Shown: positions 1 through 8,531, counted from the first letter of the stretch. The stretch: DNA of 64,000 bases from an uncultured Bacilli bacterium (GCA_934096805.1 CAKOMW010000001.1:1-64000); one strand, 5' to 3'. Program-made: numbers and translations. The notes: generated from the letters alone by a model not told the origin.

Positions 1-117
1 TAACACTCTTTTTCCTTGTTTAGCCAATGCTACACCAAGATTAAAGGTTGTTGTTGTTTTACCAACTCCTCCTTTCTGATTTGTGATTGCAATTACCTTG
101 CACTTACTTTCTTGCAT
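1..117 (-). CDS. ParA/Soj-family ATPase, N-terminal part (runs off the window)
   Basis: The first 39 residues are visible. They contain a deviant Walker A motif, [14 protein letters not shown] (about residues 15-28), which is diagnostic of ParA/MinD-type P-loop ATPases that segregate plasmids or integrative elements. A strong AGGAGG ribosome binding site lies at 121-133, just ahead of the ATG at 117. The gene continues beyond the left edge. ParA genes of this kind are common near one end of integrative conjugative elements, and this one sits about 0.5 kb from the 3' end of rlmD, a known insertion site. Chromosomal Soj is an alternative, but the neighbouring small ORF and the lack of parB or rnpA-type genes favour an element. 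Family call is secure; the element assignment is inferred. Confidence 0.85.
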   Translation of the reverse strand, partial: MQESKCKVIAITNQKGGVGKTTTTFNLGVALAKQGKRVL

Positions 118-186
118 ATTCTCGCCTCCTTTCTTTTAATTTAGCCACCTTAATTTAATAAGATGGCTATGTATTCCATTTCTGGC

Positions 187-219
187 ATAAAAAAAGAACT
201 GACCATTTTTAATCAGTTC
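187..219 (-). terminator. Intrinsic terminator after the 48-aa ORF
   Basis: A 7-bp stem (GAACTGA/TCAGTTC, 196-202 and 213-219) is followed on the minus strand by a run of seven T. It lies just after the stop of the small ORF at 228-374, separating it from the ParA gene. Confidence 0.7.
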
Positions 220-227
220 AAATATGT

Positions 228-374
228 TTAATAAATTTTATTTAATTTTAAAATTAGTTCATCAATAGGTTCTGTATAGATACCTTGTTTTAATTTATCG
301 TTTTTAAATTGTATTAAGGCATTTAAAATTATGTTAGTTTCTATATTCTTAATAGGTAGTTTTATTTTTTTCAT
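228..374 (-). CDS. Small 48-aa hypothetical protein of the putative left element
   Basis: A 48-residue ORF begins MKKIKLPIKNIETNIILN and ends LKLNKIY. A GAGGGAGTG ribosome binding site precedes the ATG, a TTAACA-17-TATAAT promoter sits at 406-434, and a terminator follows at 187-219, so it looks like a complete single-gene unit. I do not recognise a domain. The protein is basic, with no membrane segment, and could be a small regulator or accessory factor of the element carrying the adjacent ParA gene. It is real as a gene on signals alone; the function is unknown. Confidence 0.6.
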   Translation of the reverse strand: MKKIKLPIKNIETNIILNALIQFKNDKLKQGIYTEPIDELILKLNKIY

Positions 375-405
375 TATAACCACACTCCCTCTGTTTGTTA
401 TCTAT

Positions 406-434
406 ATTATATAAGAATAATTTATATATGTTAA
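406..434 (-). promoter_or_regulatory. Sigma-A-type promoter for the 48-aa ORF
   Basis: On the minus strand, -35 TTAACA (429-434), a 17-nt spacer and -10 TATAAT (406-411) lie about 30 nt upstream of the 48-aa ORF start. Confidence 0.65.
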
Positions 435-607
435 ATATACAAATAAATCGCACATTCATTATAAAAAAAATCAATTAGTATATGTTTCAACATACCACTT
501 ATATCAGCGTCGTGTACATATCATACTCAAACAACCCTCTGAATATTTTTTGATTTTTTATCATTTTTTACAACAAAATATCACTTTTTTTAGTTTTACT
601 AAAAATC

Positions 608-634
608 AAAAAGCCTTATTTTTCAAGGCTTTTT
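608..634 (-). terminator. Intrinsic terminator overlapping the rlmD stop codon
   Basis: The stem AAAAAGCCTT/AAGGCTTTTT (608-617 and 625-634) overlaps the last codons of rlmD, with a T-rich tail on the minus strand. The A-rich other flank could let it also work on the plus strand. Confidence 0.75.
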
Positions 635-1806
635 CGATGTAGTACTGAAACGCATTCAACGTGACTAGTTTTTGGGAACATGTTTACTGGGGTTATTTCT
701 ATTATTTTGTAGTTTGTTTCTAATAGTTTTATGTCTCTATTTAAAGTATTAGGATTGCATGATGTATATATTATCTTTTCTGGTTTTATTTCTAATAACT
801 TTTTTATCACTTGTTTTGATAGACCATTTCTTGGAGGGTCTACTAGTACTGTGTCATATTTATCGTGTATATTTTTGGCATCAGTACAAATAAAGTCTAT
901 ATTGTTTATGTTGTTTAATTTTTTGTTTAATTTGGCATTTTTTATGGAATCTTTATTTATTTCGATACCTAGTATTTCTTGGTAAAGGTCGTGTAAATAT
1001 AGTCCAATTGTTCCAGTTCCACAGTATAGATCTAGTAGTTTTTGGCCGTTTTTGGCATAGTTTCTATTTAGGTCATATATTTTTATCATGCCTTCTTTGT
1101 TTACTTGAAAAAAGGCGTTTGGGTATATTGTATATTTTAAATTGTTTATTGTTTCTTCTAGGTATGGATTTTTATATATTAGTTTATCATTTTGGTACAG
1201 GCTTTGTAGGTTATCTATTTTTAATATTTTTAGGATATCTTGGTTTTCTATGGTTCCGGTTATTTTTATCATTATTTCTTTTTTAGTGTTGGTTCTTATC
1301 ATTATTTCTTTGATGTTTTTTAAGTTTATTTGATTTAGTTTTTTTATGGTTTCATTTATTTCTTCTTTTAGAAGATGGCAGGTTTTTATTTCAATTAGGT
1401 TGTTGGTGTTTTTTTCATAGAATCCTATTTTATTGTCTTTTACATGGAGGGTTACTTTGTTTCTATAGTTGTATTCGTTTGTTGGTATAATTTTATTTAT
1501 TTTGTAGTTTTTAAATAGTTTTTCTATGTATTTTTGTTTTATTTCTAGTTCTTCTTTGTTTGTAGTATGAAGAAAGGAGCATCCTCCACATTTATCATAG
1601 TATTTACATATTGGTTTTATTCTTTCTTCGTTTTTGGTTATTATTTCTTTGATGGTTGCTATTTTATAGTTTTTTTTGGTTTCTGTTATTTCTATTTTTA
1701 GGGTTTCGTTAGGAAGTGCTTTTTCTACAAATATTACTTGGTTGTTTATTTTAGCTATAGCGTTCCCTAAATTATTTGTTTCTATTGTTGTTACTGTTTC
1801 TTTCAT
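616..1806 (-). CDS. rlmD: 23S rRNA (uracil-C5)-methyltransferase RlmD/RumA
   Basis: This SAM-dependent enzyme methylates uracil in 23S rRNA (U1939 class). An N-terminal TRAM-like domain is followed by an iron-sulfur motif (Cx5CxxC in CKYYDKCGGC) with a fourth Cys near IKTCHLL. The SAM motif is LDLYCGTGTIGLY, followed by VDPPRNGL. The catalytic Cys lies in TSCNPNT, and the terminal HVECVSVL holds the conserved Glu. The start is placed at the second in-frame ATG (1806), because the GGAGGT ribosome binding site lies between the two ATGs; the first would leave no binding site. This gives 396 aa, normal for the family. The 3' end of this gene is a recognised ICE insertion site in Firmicutes, and element-type genes lie just beyond it here. 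Confidence 0.93.
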   Translation of the reverse strand: MKETVTTIETNNLGNAIAKINNQVIFVEKALPNETLKIEITETKKNYKIATIKEIITKNEERIKPICKYYDKCGGCSFLHTTNKEELEIKQKYIEKLFKNYKINKIIPTNEYNYRNKVTLHVKDNKIGFYEKNTNNLIEIKTCHLLKEEINETIKKLNQINLKNIKEIMIRTNTKKEIMIKITGTIENQDILKILKIDNLQSLYQNDKLIYKNPYLEETINNLKYTIYPNAFFQVNKEGMIKIYDLNRNYAKNGQKLLDLYCGTGTIGLYLHDLYQEILGIEINKDSIKNAKLNKKLNNINNIDFICTDAKNIHDKYDTVLVDPPRNGLSKQVIKKLLEIKPEKIIYTSCNPNTLNRDIKLLETNYKIIEITPVNMFPKTSHVECVSVLHRKSLEK

Positions 1807-1851
1807 GGTTACCTCCATTTTTTATTATTTAAAAAAAAGACAATTAATGTC

Positions 1852-2988
1852 TTATATGTAAAAGAAGTTCATAAAGATTAGGAAGCCTATGTACATTAGA
1901 GTTAAGATTATACCATTTATTCTGTCGTTTTGTTTGTTTTTGGATGTTATTCCTAAGGCCATAGTTATTAAGAAGCCTCCGACTAATCCTCCGATATGGG
2001 CAAAGTTGTCTACTCCAGGGATAGTGAATCCTAAAATTAAGTTTAGCACTATTACTGGTAGTATTTCTTTTATTAGAGTGTTGCCTAGGTATACTCTGTA
2101 GTTTAGGCCAAAGTATAGTAATGATCCTAAAAGTCCAAAGATGGCTCCACTGGCACCGATTGATGCAGTGTCCATGTTTAGTAGGATTGATAATAGTGAT
2201 CCAGTTATGGCACTTACGATATATATTACTAAGTATTTTGTTTTTCCAAAGAAGCTTTCAGCTTGTGAACCTACAATGTATAAAGCATACATATTAAATA
2301 GGATGTGAAAAAGATTTACATGGACGAAGGCACTTGTTAGTAGTCTGTACAGTTGACCTTGTCTAATGTATGGTCCATAGTTTGAGAATATTTCTACTAG
2401 ATATTCACTTGCGTTGAATAGTAGTGCGAATAGAAAGACAAAGATGTTTATTGCTATTAGAATATATGTTATTATTGGTTTTTTAGGAGTGAATATTTTA
2501 TCTATCATTTGAGCTTCTTTTAAGTTTTTTTGGTTTATGTCGTCTGTTATTTTCATAAATAAATCAATTCCTTTTTCTTCAAATTTTAGTTTTTTTTCTA
2601 TACTTGGAAAATGTTGTAGTAGAATATTTGATTTTTTTATGTCTTTTTCGTCTTCTAATTTTATGCAGTCTAAATGTTTATTGTTTTTTAATTTTACATT
2701 TTCTCCAAGGTCTGTGTAGATACTTAGGACATTCATATTTAAATTTAGAGTTTTTCTTTGGATGTTTTTGGTTATTTTTTTAGTTTTGAAGATGTCAAAG
2801 TCTAGTTGTTCGTTGTTATGAATGTAGTTTGATACAAGTCTTACTATCTCGTAGTCATTGTCCATGTTTTCAAGCCATATTTCATTTTCAGCACCGTGTA
2901 AAACTACAGGATTATAGTTTTGCTCAGTAATGAAATAGTGTAATAGTTTCATCATTAATGTGTCTTTTTTACTAGTTGTTACATTCAC
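1852..2988 (-). CDS. Rhomboid-family intramembrane serine protease
   Basis: Rhomboids cut substrates inside the membrane with a Ser-His dyad. The C-terminal half has about six to seven membrane segments. It carries HVNLFHILFNMYAL, the catalytic GASGAIFG (Ser in GxSG) and the His in NFAHIGGLVGG. A cytoplasmic domain of about 180 residues precedes the first membrane span, as in Bacillus GluP/YqgP. The start is a GTG at 2988: GAGGTG lies 7-8 nt ahead of it, while an ATG start 24 codons earlier has no binding site. This gives 378 aa. The gene stands alone between rlmD and the divergent rpsD. Substrates cannot be inferred. Confidence 0.88.
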   Translation of the reverse strand: MNVTTSKKDTLMMKLLHYFITEQNYNPVVLHGAENEIWLENMDNDYEIVRLVSNYIHNNEQLDFDIFKTKKITKNIQRKTLNLNMNVLSIYTDLGENVKLKNNKHLDCIKLEDEKDIKKSNILLQHFPSIEKKLKFEEKGIDLFMKITDDINQKNLKEAQMIDKIFTPKKPIITYILIAINIFVFLFALLFNASEYLVEIFSNYGPYIRQGQLYRLLTSAFVHVNLFHILFNMYALYIVGSQAESFFGKTKYLVIYIVSAITGSLLSILLNMDTASIGASGAIFGLLGSLLYFGLNYRVYLGNTLIKEILPVIVLNLILGFTIPGVDNFAHIGGLVGGFLITMALGITSKNKQNDRINGIILTLMYIGFLIFMNFFYI

Positions 2989-3066
2989 TTGTATCACCTC
3001 TTTTTTAATACTTACATTATTATAAAGCATTTTTTGTCTTTTTGAAAGGGTTAAGTGCAATTTTTC

Positions 3067-3095
3067 TTGACTTTTACGTATAATTTTTATATAAT
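3067..3095 (+). promoter_or_regulatory. Sigma-A promoter of rpsD
   Basis: TTGACT (3067-3072), a 17-nt spacer and TATAAT (3090-3095). About 160 nt of untranslated leader follow before rpsD, long enough for the S4 autoregulatory structure known in Bacillus. I cannot confirm a fold by eye. Confidence 0.75.
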
Positions 3096-3263
3096 TGTTA
3101 CTGCATATACATTGAACAGCGTTATTTTATGTTTTGTAATGTGTTTTTTTGAGATTATTAGTAGCTTTTGCTGTTAAGTGAAGGTATAGATTAAACACCC
3201 TGCAAAGTAGTAAAATATGATTTCAATGTTTATTGTAAATAAACTTTGAAAGGAGAAAGAGTT

Positions 3264-3866
3264 ATGTCAAGATATACAGGTTCTACTTATAAACAAGCTC
3301 GTCGTACTGGTTTTTCTATCTTAGAAAATGGTAAAGAACTTGCTAAGCGTCCTTATGGTCCTGGTCAACATGGTCAAGATCGTAAGAGAAAGCCTTCTAA
3401 CTACAGTGTTCAATTAAAAGAAAAACAAAAAGTTAGATTTATGTATGGACTAAATGAAAGACAATTTAAGAAAACTTTTAATGAAGCTGGCAAGTTAGCT
3501 GGTCTTCATGGGGAAAATTTCTTAAAGCTTCTTGAATCTAGATTAGATAATTTAGTTTATCGTATGGGCTTTGCTCCAACAAGAAGAGCTGCTAGACAAT
3601 TAGTTAATCATGGTCATATTACTGTAAATGGTAAAAAAGTAGATATTCCTTCATTTAGAGTTAAGGTAGGTTCTACTATTGCTCTTAAGGAGGAGTCTAA
3701 GGATCATAAAGCTGTTAAGGAAGCTTTGGCAAGAGAAGTTAAAAGAGTTGAGTTTGTAACTTTTGATGATTCTAAATCAGAAGGTACTTATGTTAGACTT
3801 CCTGAAAGAAGTGAACTTAACCCAGAAATTAATGAATCATTAATAGTTGAATACTATAATAGATAG
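3264..3866 (+). CDS. rpsD: 30S ribosomal protein S4
   Basis: S4 is a primary 16S rRNA binding protein that starts assembly of the small subunit and represses its own synthesis in Firmicutes. The 200-residue protein starts [14 protein letters not shown], has the GQHGQ motif near residue 40, and carries the S4 RNA-binding domain ([30 protein letters not shown]). It lacks the zinc-binding Cys set, so it is the C-minus form. The ATG at 3264 is chosen because AGGAG lies just upstream; a TTG extension to 3246 has no binding site. It is a single-gene unit with its own promoter and a strong terminator, the usual Firmicute arrangement. Confidence 0.97.
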   Translation: MSRYTGSTYKQARRTGFSILENGKELAKRPYGPGQHGQDRKRKPSNYSVQLKEKQKVRFMYGLNERQFKKTFNEAGKLAGLHGENFLKLLESRLDNLVYRMGFAPTRRAARQLVNHGHITVNGKKVDIPSFRVKVGSTIALKEESKDHKAVKEALAREVKRVEFVTFDDSKSEGTYVRLPERSELNPEINESLIVEYYNR

Positions 3867-3872
3867 TATATT

Positions 3873-3924
3873 AAAAGAACTTTCTAGATGTTACTGTTGG
3901 TTTCATCGAAAAAGTTCTTTTTTT
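3873..3924 (+). terminator. Terminator after rpsD, shared with convergent parE
   Basis: The stem AAAGAACTTT/AAAGTTCTTT (3874-3883 and 3911-3920) is followed by a T run. It separates the convergent rpsD and parE genes. Confidence 0.85.
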
Positions 3925-3939
3925 GTTGTTATTTTTATT

Positions 3940-5841
3940 TTATATTTGGTAGTCGTCTTCTAGTGAGAATTCAACATTTTCTTCAATCCATTCTTTTCTT
4001 GGCTCTACTTTGTCTCCCATTAAGACACTTACTCTTTTTTCCGCTAATGAGGCATCATCGATGTTTACTTTTACTAGGGTTCTGGTTAAGGGGTTCATTG
4101 TTGTTTCCCATAGTTGTTCGGCATTCATTTCCCCTAGTCCTTTGTATCTTTGAATTTCGCATTTTTTATCTTTTGTTTTTTCTCTTAGTTCTTCGTTTGT
4201 GTATGCATAGTCAATGTTTTTCCCTGAGGTTATCTTGAATAGTGGAGGCATTGCTATGTATAGTTTTCCTAATTCTATTAGTGGTTTCATGTATCTATAG
4301 AAGAATGTTAGAAGAAGACATTGGATGTGGGCTCCATCGTCGTCGGCATCGGTCATGATGATTACTTTGTCGTATTCGATGTCTTTTTCAACAAAGTTTG
4401 AACCGGAACCTGCACCGATTGTGTATATCATGGTGTTTAGCTCTTCGTTTTTTAGAATGTCTTCGAATTTGGCTTTTTCAGTGTTTAATACTTTCCCTCT
4501 CAAAGGGAGGATTGCTTGAAATTTTCTGTCTCTTCCTTGTTTTGCGGAGCCTCCGGCTGAGTCACCTTCGACTAGGAATAGTTCGTTTTTATTTTTGTCT
4601 TTTTTACTTGCTGGTGTTAGTTTTCCAGACATTAGTTTTTCTTTTGCGCCTTTATTTTTGCCTTTTCTTACTTCTTCTCTAGCCTTTCGTGCCGCTTCAC
4701 GGGCTTGTTTACTTTTTAATGATTTTTCTATTATGTCAGTAGCAACTTTTTTGTTTTCTTCTAGAAAGAATGATAGTTTTTCGGTTGCTACTTGTTCTAC
4801 TGCTGTTCTGGCGGCGGGACTTCCTAGTTTCGATTTTGTTTGACCTTCGAATTGTAATAATGCTTCTGGTATTTTTAGTGATATAATGGCTGTTAGGCCT
4901 TCACGAACATCGGAACCATCAAAAGCTTTGTCTTTAGCTTTTAAAAAGTTGTTTGTTTTGGCATAGTCATTGAATACTTTGGTTAAGGCTGTTTTAAAGC
5001 CTACTTCATGAGTTCCACCGTCTGTTGTTTTGACGTTATTTACAAATGAAATTATGTTTTCACTGTAAGAGTCTGTGTATTGGAAAGCAATGTTTACTTC
5101 GATGTCATTTTTTGTACCAACGATTGTGTGAACTTTGTGAAGGGCTTTTTTGTTTTCGTTTATCATTTCTACGAAAGCTGATAGACCGTCTTCATAGAAG
5201 AATTTATCGTGTTTTTTGTCTTCGATGTCTATTAATTCGATGGTTAGTCCTTTTAGAAGAAAGGCAGATTCTTGCATTCTTTCGGCGATTGTAGTGTAGG
5301 AAAAGTTTATACTTTGAAATATTTCTTTGTCTGGTAAGAATCTTACGGTTGTTCCTGTTTTATTAGTTGTTCCTACTTTAGTAAGTGGTTTGGCTACTCT
5401 TCCTCCATTTTCAAAGCACATATTGTATTCATAGCCATCTCTTTTTATAGTTAGTTCTAACCATTTTGATAGGGCGTTGACTACTGATGAACCTACTCCA
5501 TGAAGTCCTCCGGATACTTTGTAACCGCTTGTTTCAAATTTTCCTCCGGCATGGAGAATGGTAAATATTACTTCAGGGGTTGATTTGCCACTTTCATGTA
5601 TACCGGTTGGTAGTCCTCGCCCATGGTCTTCGATTTCAACGCTTCCATCTGGATGAAGAGTTATTTTTATATAGTTTCCAAAACCGTTTATTACTTCGTC
5701 TATTGAATTATCTACAATTTCCCAAACTAGGTGATGTAGGCCTCTTTTGTCAGTGGAGCCTATGTACATACCTGGTCTTTTTCTTACGGCGTCTAATCCT
5801 TCCAAAATTTTTATACTATTTTCATCATATTTAAGTGCCAT
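3940..5841 (-). CDS. parE: DNA topoisomerase IV subunit B
   Basis: This is the ATPase subunit of a type IIA topoisomerase that decatenates daughter chromosomes. The N-terminal GHKL ATPase has EIVDNSIDE, DHGRGLPTG and GGLHGVGSSVVNALS. The TOPRIM domain has EGDSAGGSAKQGRDR and the DADDDGAH metal site, followed by the RYKGLGEMNAEQLWETTM signature. GRGLPTGIHESGKSTPEVIFT and the 633-residue length point to ParE rather than GyrB. GGAGATG lies just ahead of the ATG at 5841. parC, usually directly downstream, is not here: the gene ends into the rpsD terminator. GyrB remains a minor alternative. Confidence 0.87.
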   Translation of the reverse strand: MALKYDENSIKILEGLDAVRKRPGMYIGSTDKRGLHHLVWEIVDNSIDEVINGFGNYIKITLHPDGSVEIEDHGRGLPTGIHESGKSTPEVIFTILHAGGKFETSGYKVSGGLHGVGSSVVNALSKWLELTIKRDGYEYNMCFENGGRVAKPLTKVGTTNKTGTTVRFLPDKEIFQSINFSYTTIAERMQESAFLLKGLTIELIDIEDKKHDKFFYEDGLSAFVEMINENKKALHKVHTIVGTKNDIEVNIAFQYTDSYSENIISFVNNVKTTDGGTHEVGFKTALTKVFNDYAKTNNFLKAKDKAFDGSDVREGLTAIISLKIPEALLQFEGQTKSKLGSPAARTAVEQVATEKLSFFLEENKKVATDIIEKSLKSKQAREAARKAREEVRKGKNKGAKEKLMSGKLTPASKKDKNKNELFLVEGDSAGGSAKQGRDRKFQAILPLRGKVLNTEKAKFEDILKNEELNTMIYTIGAGSGSNFVEKDIEYDKVIIMTDADDDGAHIQCLLLTFFYRYMKPLIELGKLYIAMPPLFKITSGKNIDYAYTNEELREKTKDKKCEIQRYKGLGEMNAEQLWETTMNPLTRTLVKVNIDDASLAEKRVSVLMGDKVEPRKEWIEENVEFSLEDDYQI

Positions 5842-5903
5842 GTCATCATCTCCTTTTTTATTATATCATTAAAAGTTGGGATTTCCAAAGGAAAATAATG
5901 AAG

Positions 5904-5933
5904 TTGACATTATTTAGATATTAAAACTATATT
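5904..5933 (+). promoter_or_regulatory. Putative promoter in the parE-aspS gap
   Basis: TTGACA (5904-5909), an 18-nt spacer and TATATT (5928-5933), pointing to the small ORF at 5978. Confidence 0.5.
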
Positions 5934-5977
5934 TAATTATTTTATCTTAATACATTATAAATAAATGGGGCGATTTT

Positions 5978-6178
5978 GTGAAAAGGGATTTATTAATAGA
6001 AAAGATTATGTGTTATTCTAAGTTAAATGAAATTGGTATTATTGGACTTATGGGACCACGTGGACCAACCATTCCGTATATACCTAACTGGTTTAATTTG
6101 TTTTTTAAATTCACATTTTCTATTAATTTTTTCTTATTCAAAAAACCACCTCAGTATGTTATATTGTATGTTTTATGA
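5978..6178 (+). CDS. Possible small spore-surface protein or remnant with an exosporium-leader-like motif
   Basis: A 66-codon ORF starts at GTG 5978, with a weak GGGG about 7 nt upstream and a promoter at 5904-5933. Residues about 23-37 read GLMGPRGPTIPYIPN. This resembles a collagen-type Gly-Pro step followed by the GPTLPPIPP-like exosporium leader of Bacillus BclA-type proteins, but only one repeat remains and a hydrophobic Phe-rich tail follows. It could be the stump of a collagen-like spore coat gene, a short exosporium-targeted peptide, or chance. The motif is visible; the role is inference and weak. Apart from this ORF, the 510-base gap 5842-6351 holds only the aspS terminator. Confidence 0.3.
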   Translation: MKRDLLIEKIMCYSKLNEIGIIGLMGPRGPTIPYIPNWFNLFFKFTFSINFFLFKKPPQYVILYVL

Positions 6179-6323
6179 CATATCTTAGTGTGGTTTTGTA
6201 TCTATTTTTCAGTTGATATTGTTTTTAGAGGGCTATATGAATTCTAATCTTTTTTCACAAGTGTTCTTCCGTTTTAACTTCTTGCTTGATAACATTTATC
6301 ATTTTAACTAATACAGTTATAAC

Positions 6324-6346
6324 ACAAAAAGAGGATTTTGTCCTCT
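6324..6346 (-). terminator. Terminator after aspS
   Basis: The hairpin AGAGGA/TCCTCT (6330-6335 and 6341-6346) has a T-rich tail on the minus strand, five bases past the aspS stop. Confidence 0.8.
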
Positions 6347-6351
6347 TAATT

Positions 6352-7665
6352 TTATGGTTCTATTCTACTAGGTCCTCTAAATATAAACATTGTTTCTTTT
6401 AAAGAGCCTGTTTCTAATAATAGCATAGTTATTCTATCTACTCCAAGAGCAAATCCTCCATGAGGGGGACAACCATATTTAAAGAATTCAAGATAAAACT
6501 TAACATCTTCTCCTAACCCCTTTTCTTTAGCTTGTTCACATAAAGTTTCATAGTTATGTTCTCTTAATGCTAAAGTAGTTGTTTCACAACCTTTCCAAAT
6601 AAGGTCAGCTCCTTGTGGAATACCTTTTTCTCTTTTATGATAGAATGCTCTTTTTTTAGCACTAAATTCTGTTATAAATACAAACTCATGTCCATATTTT
6701 TCCATAACATACTTAGATGCTAATTTTTCTGATTCTGCATTCATATCTCCAACATCTTCATAATTCATTTTAAAACCATATTCTTTTTCTAATTCCTTAT
6801 ATAATTCTTCTAACTTAATTCTTGGGAATGGTTTAGTAGGAACTACAACATCTACATTAAATAATTTTTTGATTTGTTCTCCATATTTTTCTTTAACTGC
6901 GGATAACCCTGCAATAAATAAATCTTCTTCAAAATCCATAAGTTCTTCTAAAGATTCGATATAACTCATTTCAATATCAAACGATGTAAAATCTGTAGTG
7001 TGTCTATACGAATTAGAGTTTTCTGCTCTGAATGCTGGTGCAATTTCAAATACTTTTTCAAATCCGCTGCACATAGCCATTTGTTTATAAAATTGAGGAC
7101 TTTGTGCTAAATAAGCTTTTCTATCAAAGTATTTTACTTCAAAAACTTCTGCTCCTGATTCACTTGCGACACTAATAATCTTAGGAGTGTGGATTTCTGT
7201 AAAATTATTTTTTATAACAAATTCTCTCATAGCATTAATCATACAAGTTTGAACTTTAAACATAAGAATATTTTTTTCACTTCTTAAATCTAAAAATCTA
7301 TAATTTAATCTAGTATCTAATAGTGCGGACTTGCTATCTTTATAGTTTAAAGGCAATTCCTCTAAACATTTACTAGTTACGATTATATCGTTTGGTCTTA
7401 TCTCCATTCCATTAAGTTTAACTTTTTCATTTTGAAATAATGTTCCAATAATTTTTACTGTGCTTTCAATTGTTAAATTAGAAACAATTTCATTTAATTT
7501 ACTATTAGATTCATTTTTTTCAATTGTTATTTGAACTTTACCAGTAGTGTCTCTAACAACTAAAAATTGAACATATTGTAAATCACGAATATTATCAACA
7601 AAACCTTCAATAGTTATTTCTTGACCAAAATATTCATTTAAATTTTTAAAATATATTTTCTTCAT
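6352..7665 (-). CDS. aspS: Aspartyl-tRNA synthetase, archaeal/non-discriminating type
   Basis: This class II synthetase charges tRNA-Asp (and tRNA-Asn if non-discriminating). It has an N-terminal OB-fold anticodon-binding domain (about 1-105), motif 2 around FRAENSNSYRHTTDF and motif 3 in GGFALGVDRITMLL. At 437 residues it lacks the GAD insertion of bacterial AspRS (about 590 aa), so it is the archaeal/eukaryal-like form. AGGAGG precedes the ATG. A T-box leader with a plausible GAC (Asp) specifier controls it. Base use on its coding strand looks closer to the accessory regions than to parE, which may mean it was acquired. An asnS with its own T-box is also present, so indirect Asn-tRNA synthesis is not obviously needed. 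Confidence 0.92.
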   Translation of the reverse strand: MKKIYFKNLNEYFGQEITIEGFVDNIRDLQYVQFLVVRDTTGKVQITIEKNESNSKLNEIVSNLTIESTVKIIGTLFQNEKVKLNGMEIRPNDIIVTSKCLEELPLNYKDSKSALLDTRLNYRFLDLRSEKNILMFKVQTCMINAMREFVIKNNFTEIHTPKIISVASESGAEVFEVKYFDRKAYLAQSPQFYKQMAMCSGFEKVFEIAPAFRAENSNSYRHTTDFTSFDIEMSYIESLEELMDFEEDLFIAGLSAVKEKYGEQIKKLFNVDVVVPTKPFPRIKLEELYKELEKEYGFKMNYEDVGDMNAESEKLASKYVMEKYGHEFVFITEFSAKKRAFYHKREKGIPQGADLIWKGCETTTLALREHNYETLCEQAKEKGLGEDVKFYLEFFKYGCPPHGGFALGVDRITMLLLETGSLKETMFIFRGPSRIEP

Positions 7666-7689
7666 TTTTCTTCCTCCTATTCAATATAT

Positions 7690-7946
7690 AATAAAAAAAA
7701 CAGTTATATTATCCACAAAGGGACGAATAACTGTTATAATCCGCGGTACCACCCAATTTATTATATATAAATAGAAATTCAATATATAATCACTCAATGA
7801 GATAACGGTTCACATCCGACTTATTCTACTATTAATTTCAAATAAGTAGCTCATAGGTGTCTTTCATTTTTAATTTATATTATCTTTCACCAACTGATAA
7901 CTCTCTAAAATAAATTATAAAATTACTCTTCCTAGTCATTGCCGAT
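7690..7946 (-). promoter_or_regulatory. T-box riboswitch leader of aspS (likely Asp specifier)
   Basis: The minus strand carries the T-box sequence GGGTGGTACCGCG (7741-7754), the upstream AACCGTTAT element shared with the asnS leader, and a Stem I with AGAGAG and GGTGAAAG. The terminator stem is CAGTTAT/ATAACTG (7701-7707 and 7727-7733) with eight T. On the 3' side of Stem I, GAC at 7861-7859 is followed by ACC and fits an Asp specifier codon. Uncharged tRNA would bind and prevent termination. The specifier was assigned by eye. Confidence 0.88.
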
Positions 7947-7952
7947 GAACAA

Positions 7953-7981
7953 ATTATAGCACAATTTTACAATTGATGCAA
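7953..7981 (-). promoter_or_regulatory. Promoter of the aspS T-box transcript
   Basis: TTGCAT (7976-7981), a 17-nt spacer and TATAAT (7953-7958) on the minus strand. The -35 overlaps the last codons of the decayed ORF at 7967-8340. Confidence 0.7.
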
Positions 7982-8340
7982 ATTTTCAAATATATTATCA
8001 TAAATTTTTGTTCCAATTGCACGTTTTCCATTAAAAAAAGAAAATTCAAAATATAATTTTTCAAATTCATCTACTTTTTTCTTTGAAGTTCCGTATCCGT
8101 TAATTAAAATATTTTCAATTCTATCAATCACTTTATTATCATCAAATTCATTATAATGAAATTGTGTTTTTATCGCTTGTGAAAAAATTGTTTAATTTCA
8201 AAACTAAAAATATCTTTAAGAGTTTGAAAAAAATCATTTACTGCTTTTATAGCATCAGAGTTCTTTTCATAAAAATTGTTAAAATTGTTTATACTTATAC
8301 TATGTCCGTTGAAAAAAAGGAAAACACTATTTTGTTGTCA
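7967..8340 (-). pseudogene. Frameshifted remnant of an unidentified gene
   Basis: Two minus-strand frames join into one plausible protein tail. The first ends ...DIFSFEIKQFF and the second continues SQAIKTQFHYNEFDDNK through about 70 residues to a stop at 7967. The switch falls at a run of six T near 8192, the classic place for a one-base indel. Upstream, the reading frame is bounded by a stop near 8340 and no start codon with a binding site is seen. I do not recognise the family. It lies in the strip between tRNA-Leu and aspS that also holds two other damaged genes. Confidence 0.4.
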
Positions 8341-8460
8341 ATAGACCATTGGTTGCCAACTTTAACTAATGTTTTTCCAATAAATGTGAATAATATTTTA
8401 CAATATATTATATTTAAAATCAATTGTTATGTTTAAATTTTAAATATAATTTAGGATTTA

Positions 8461-8513
8461 AAAGGACTTATCCTTTTACACACGCTCATTGATTTTATCA
8501 ATGCGCAAGTGTG
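8461..8513. other. Stem-loop pair, possible terminator or structured RNA
   Basis: AAAGGA/TCCTTT (8461-8476) is followed by an interrupted hairpin closing CACACGCTCATTGA with TCAATGCGCAAGTGTG (8479-8513). No gene or protein signal overlaps it. It may be transcription-end debris of the decaying strip. Confidence 0.4.
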
Positions 8514-8531
8514 CTATTAAATTTACAAAAT

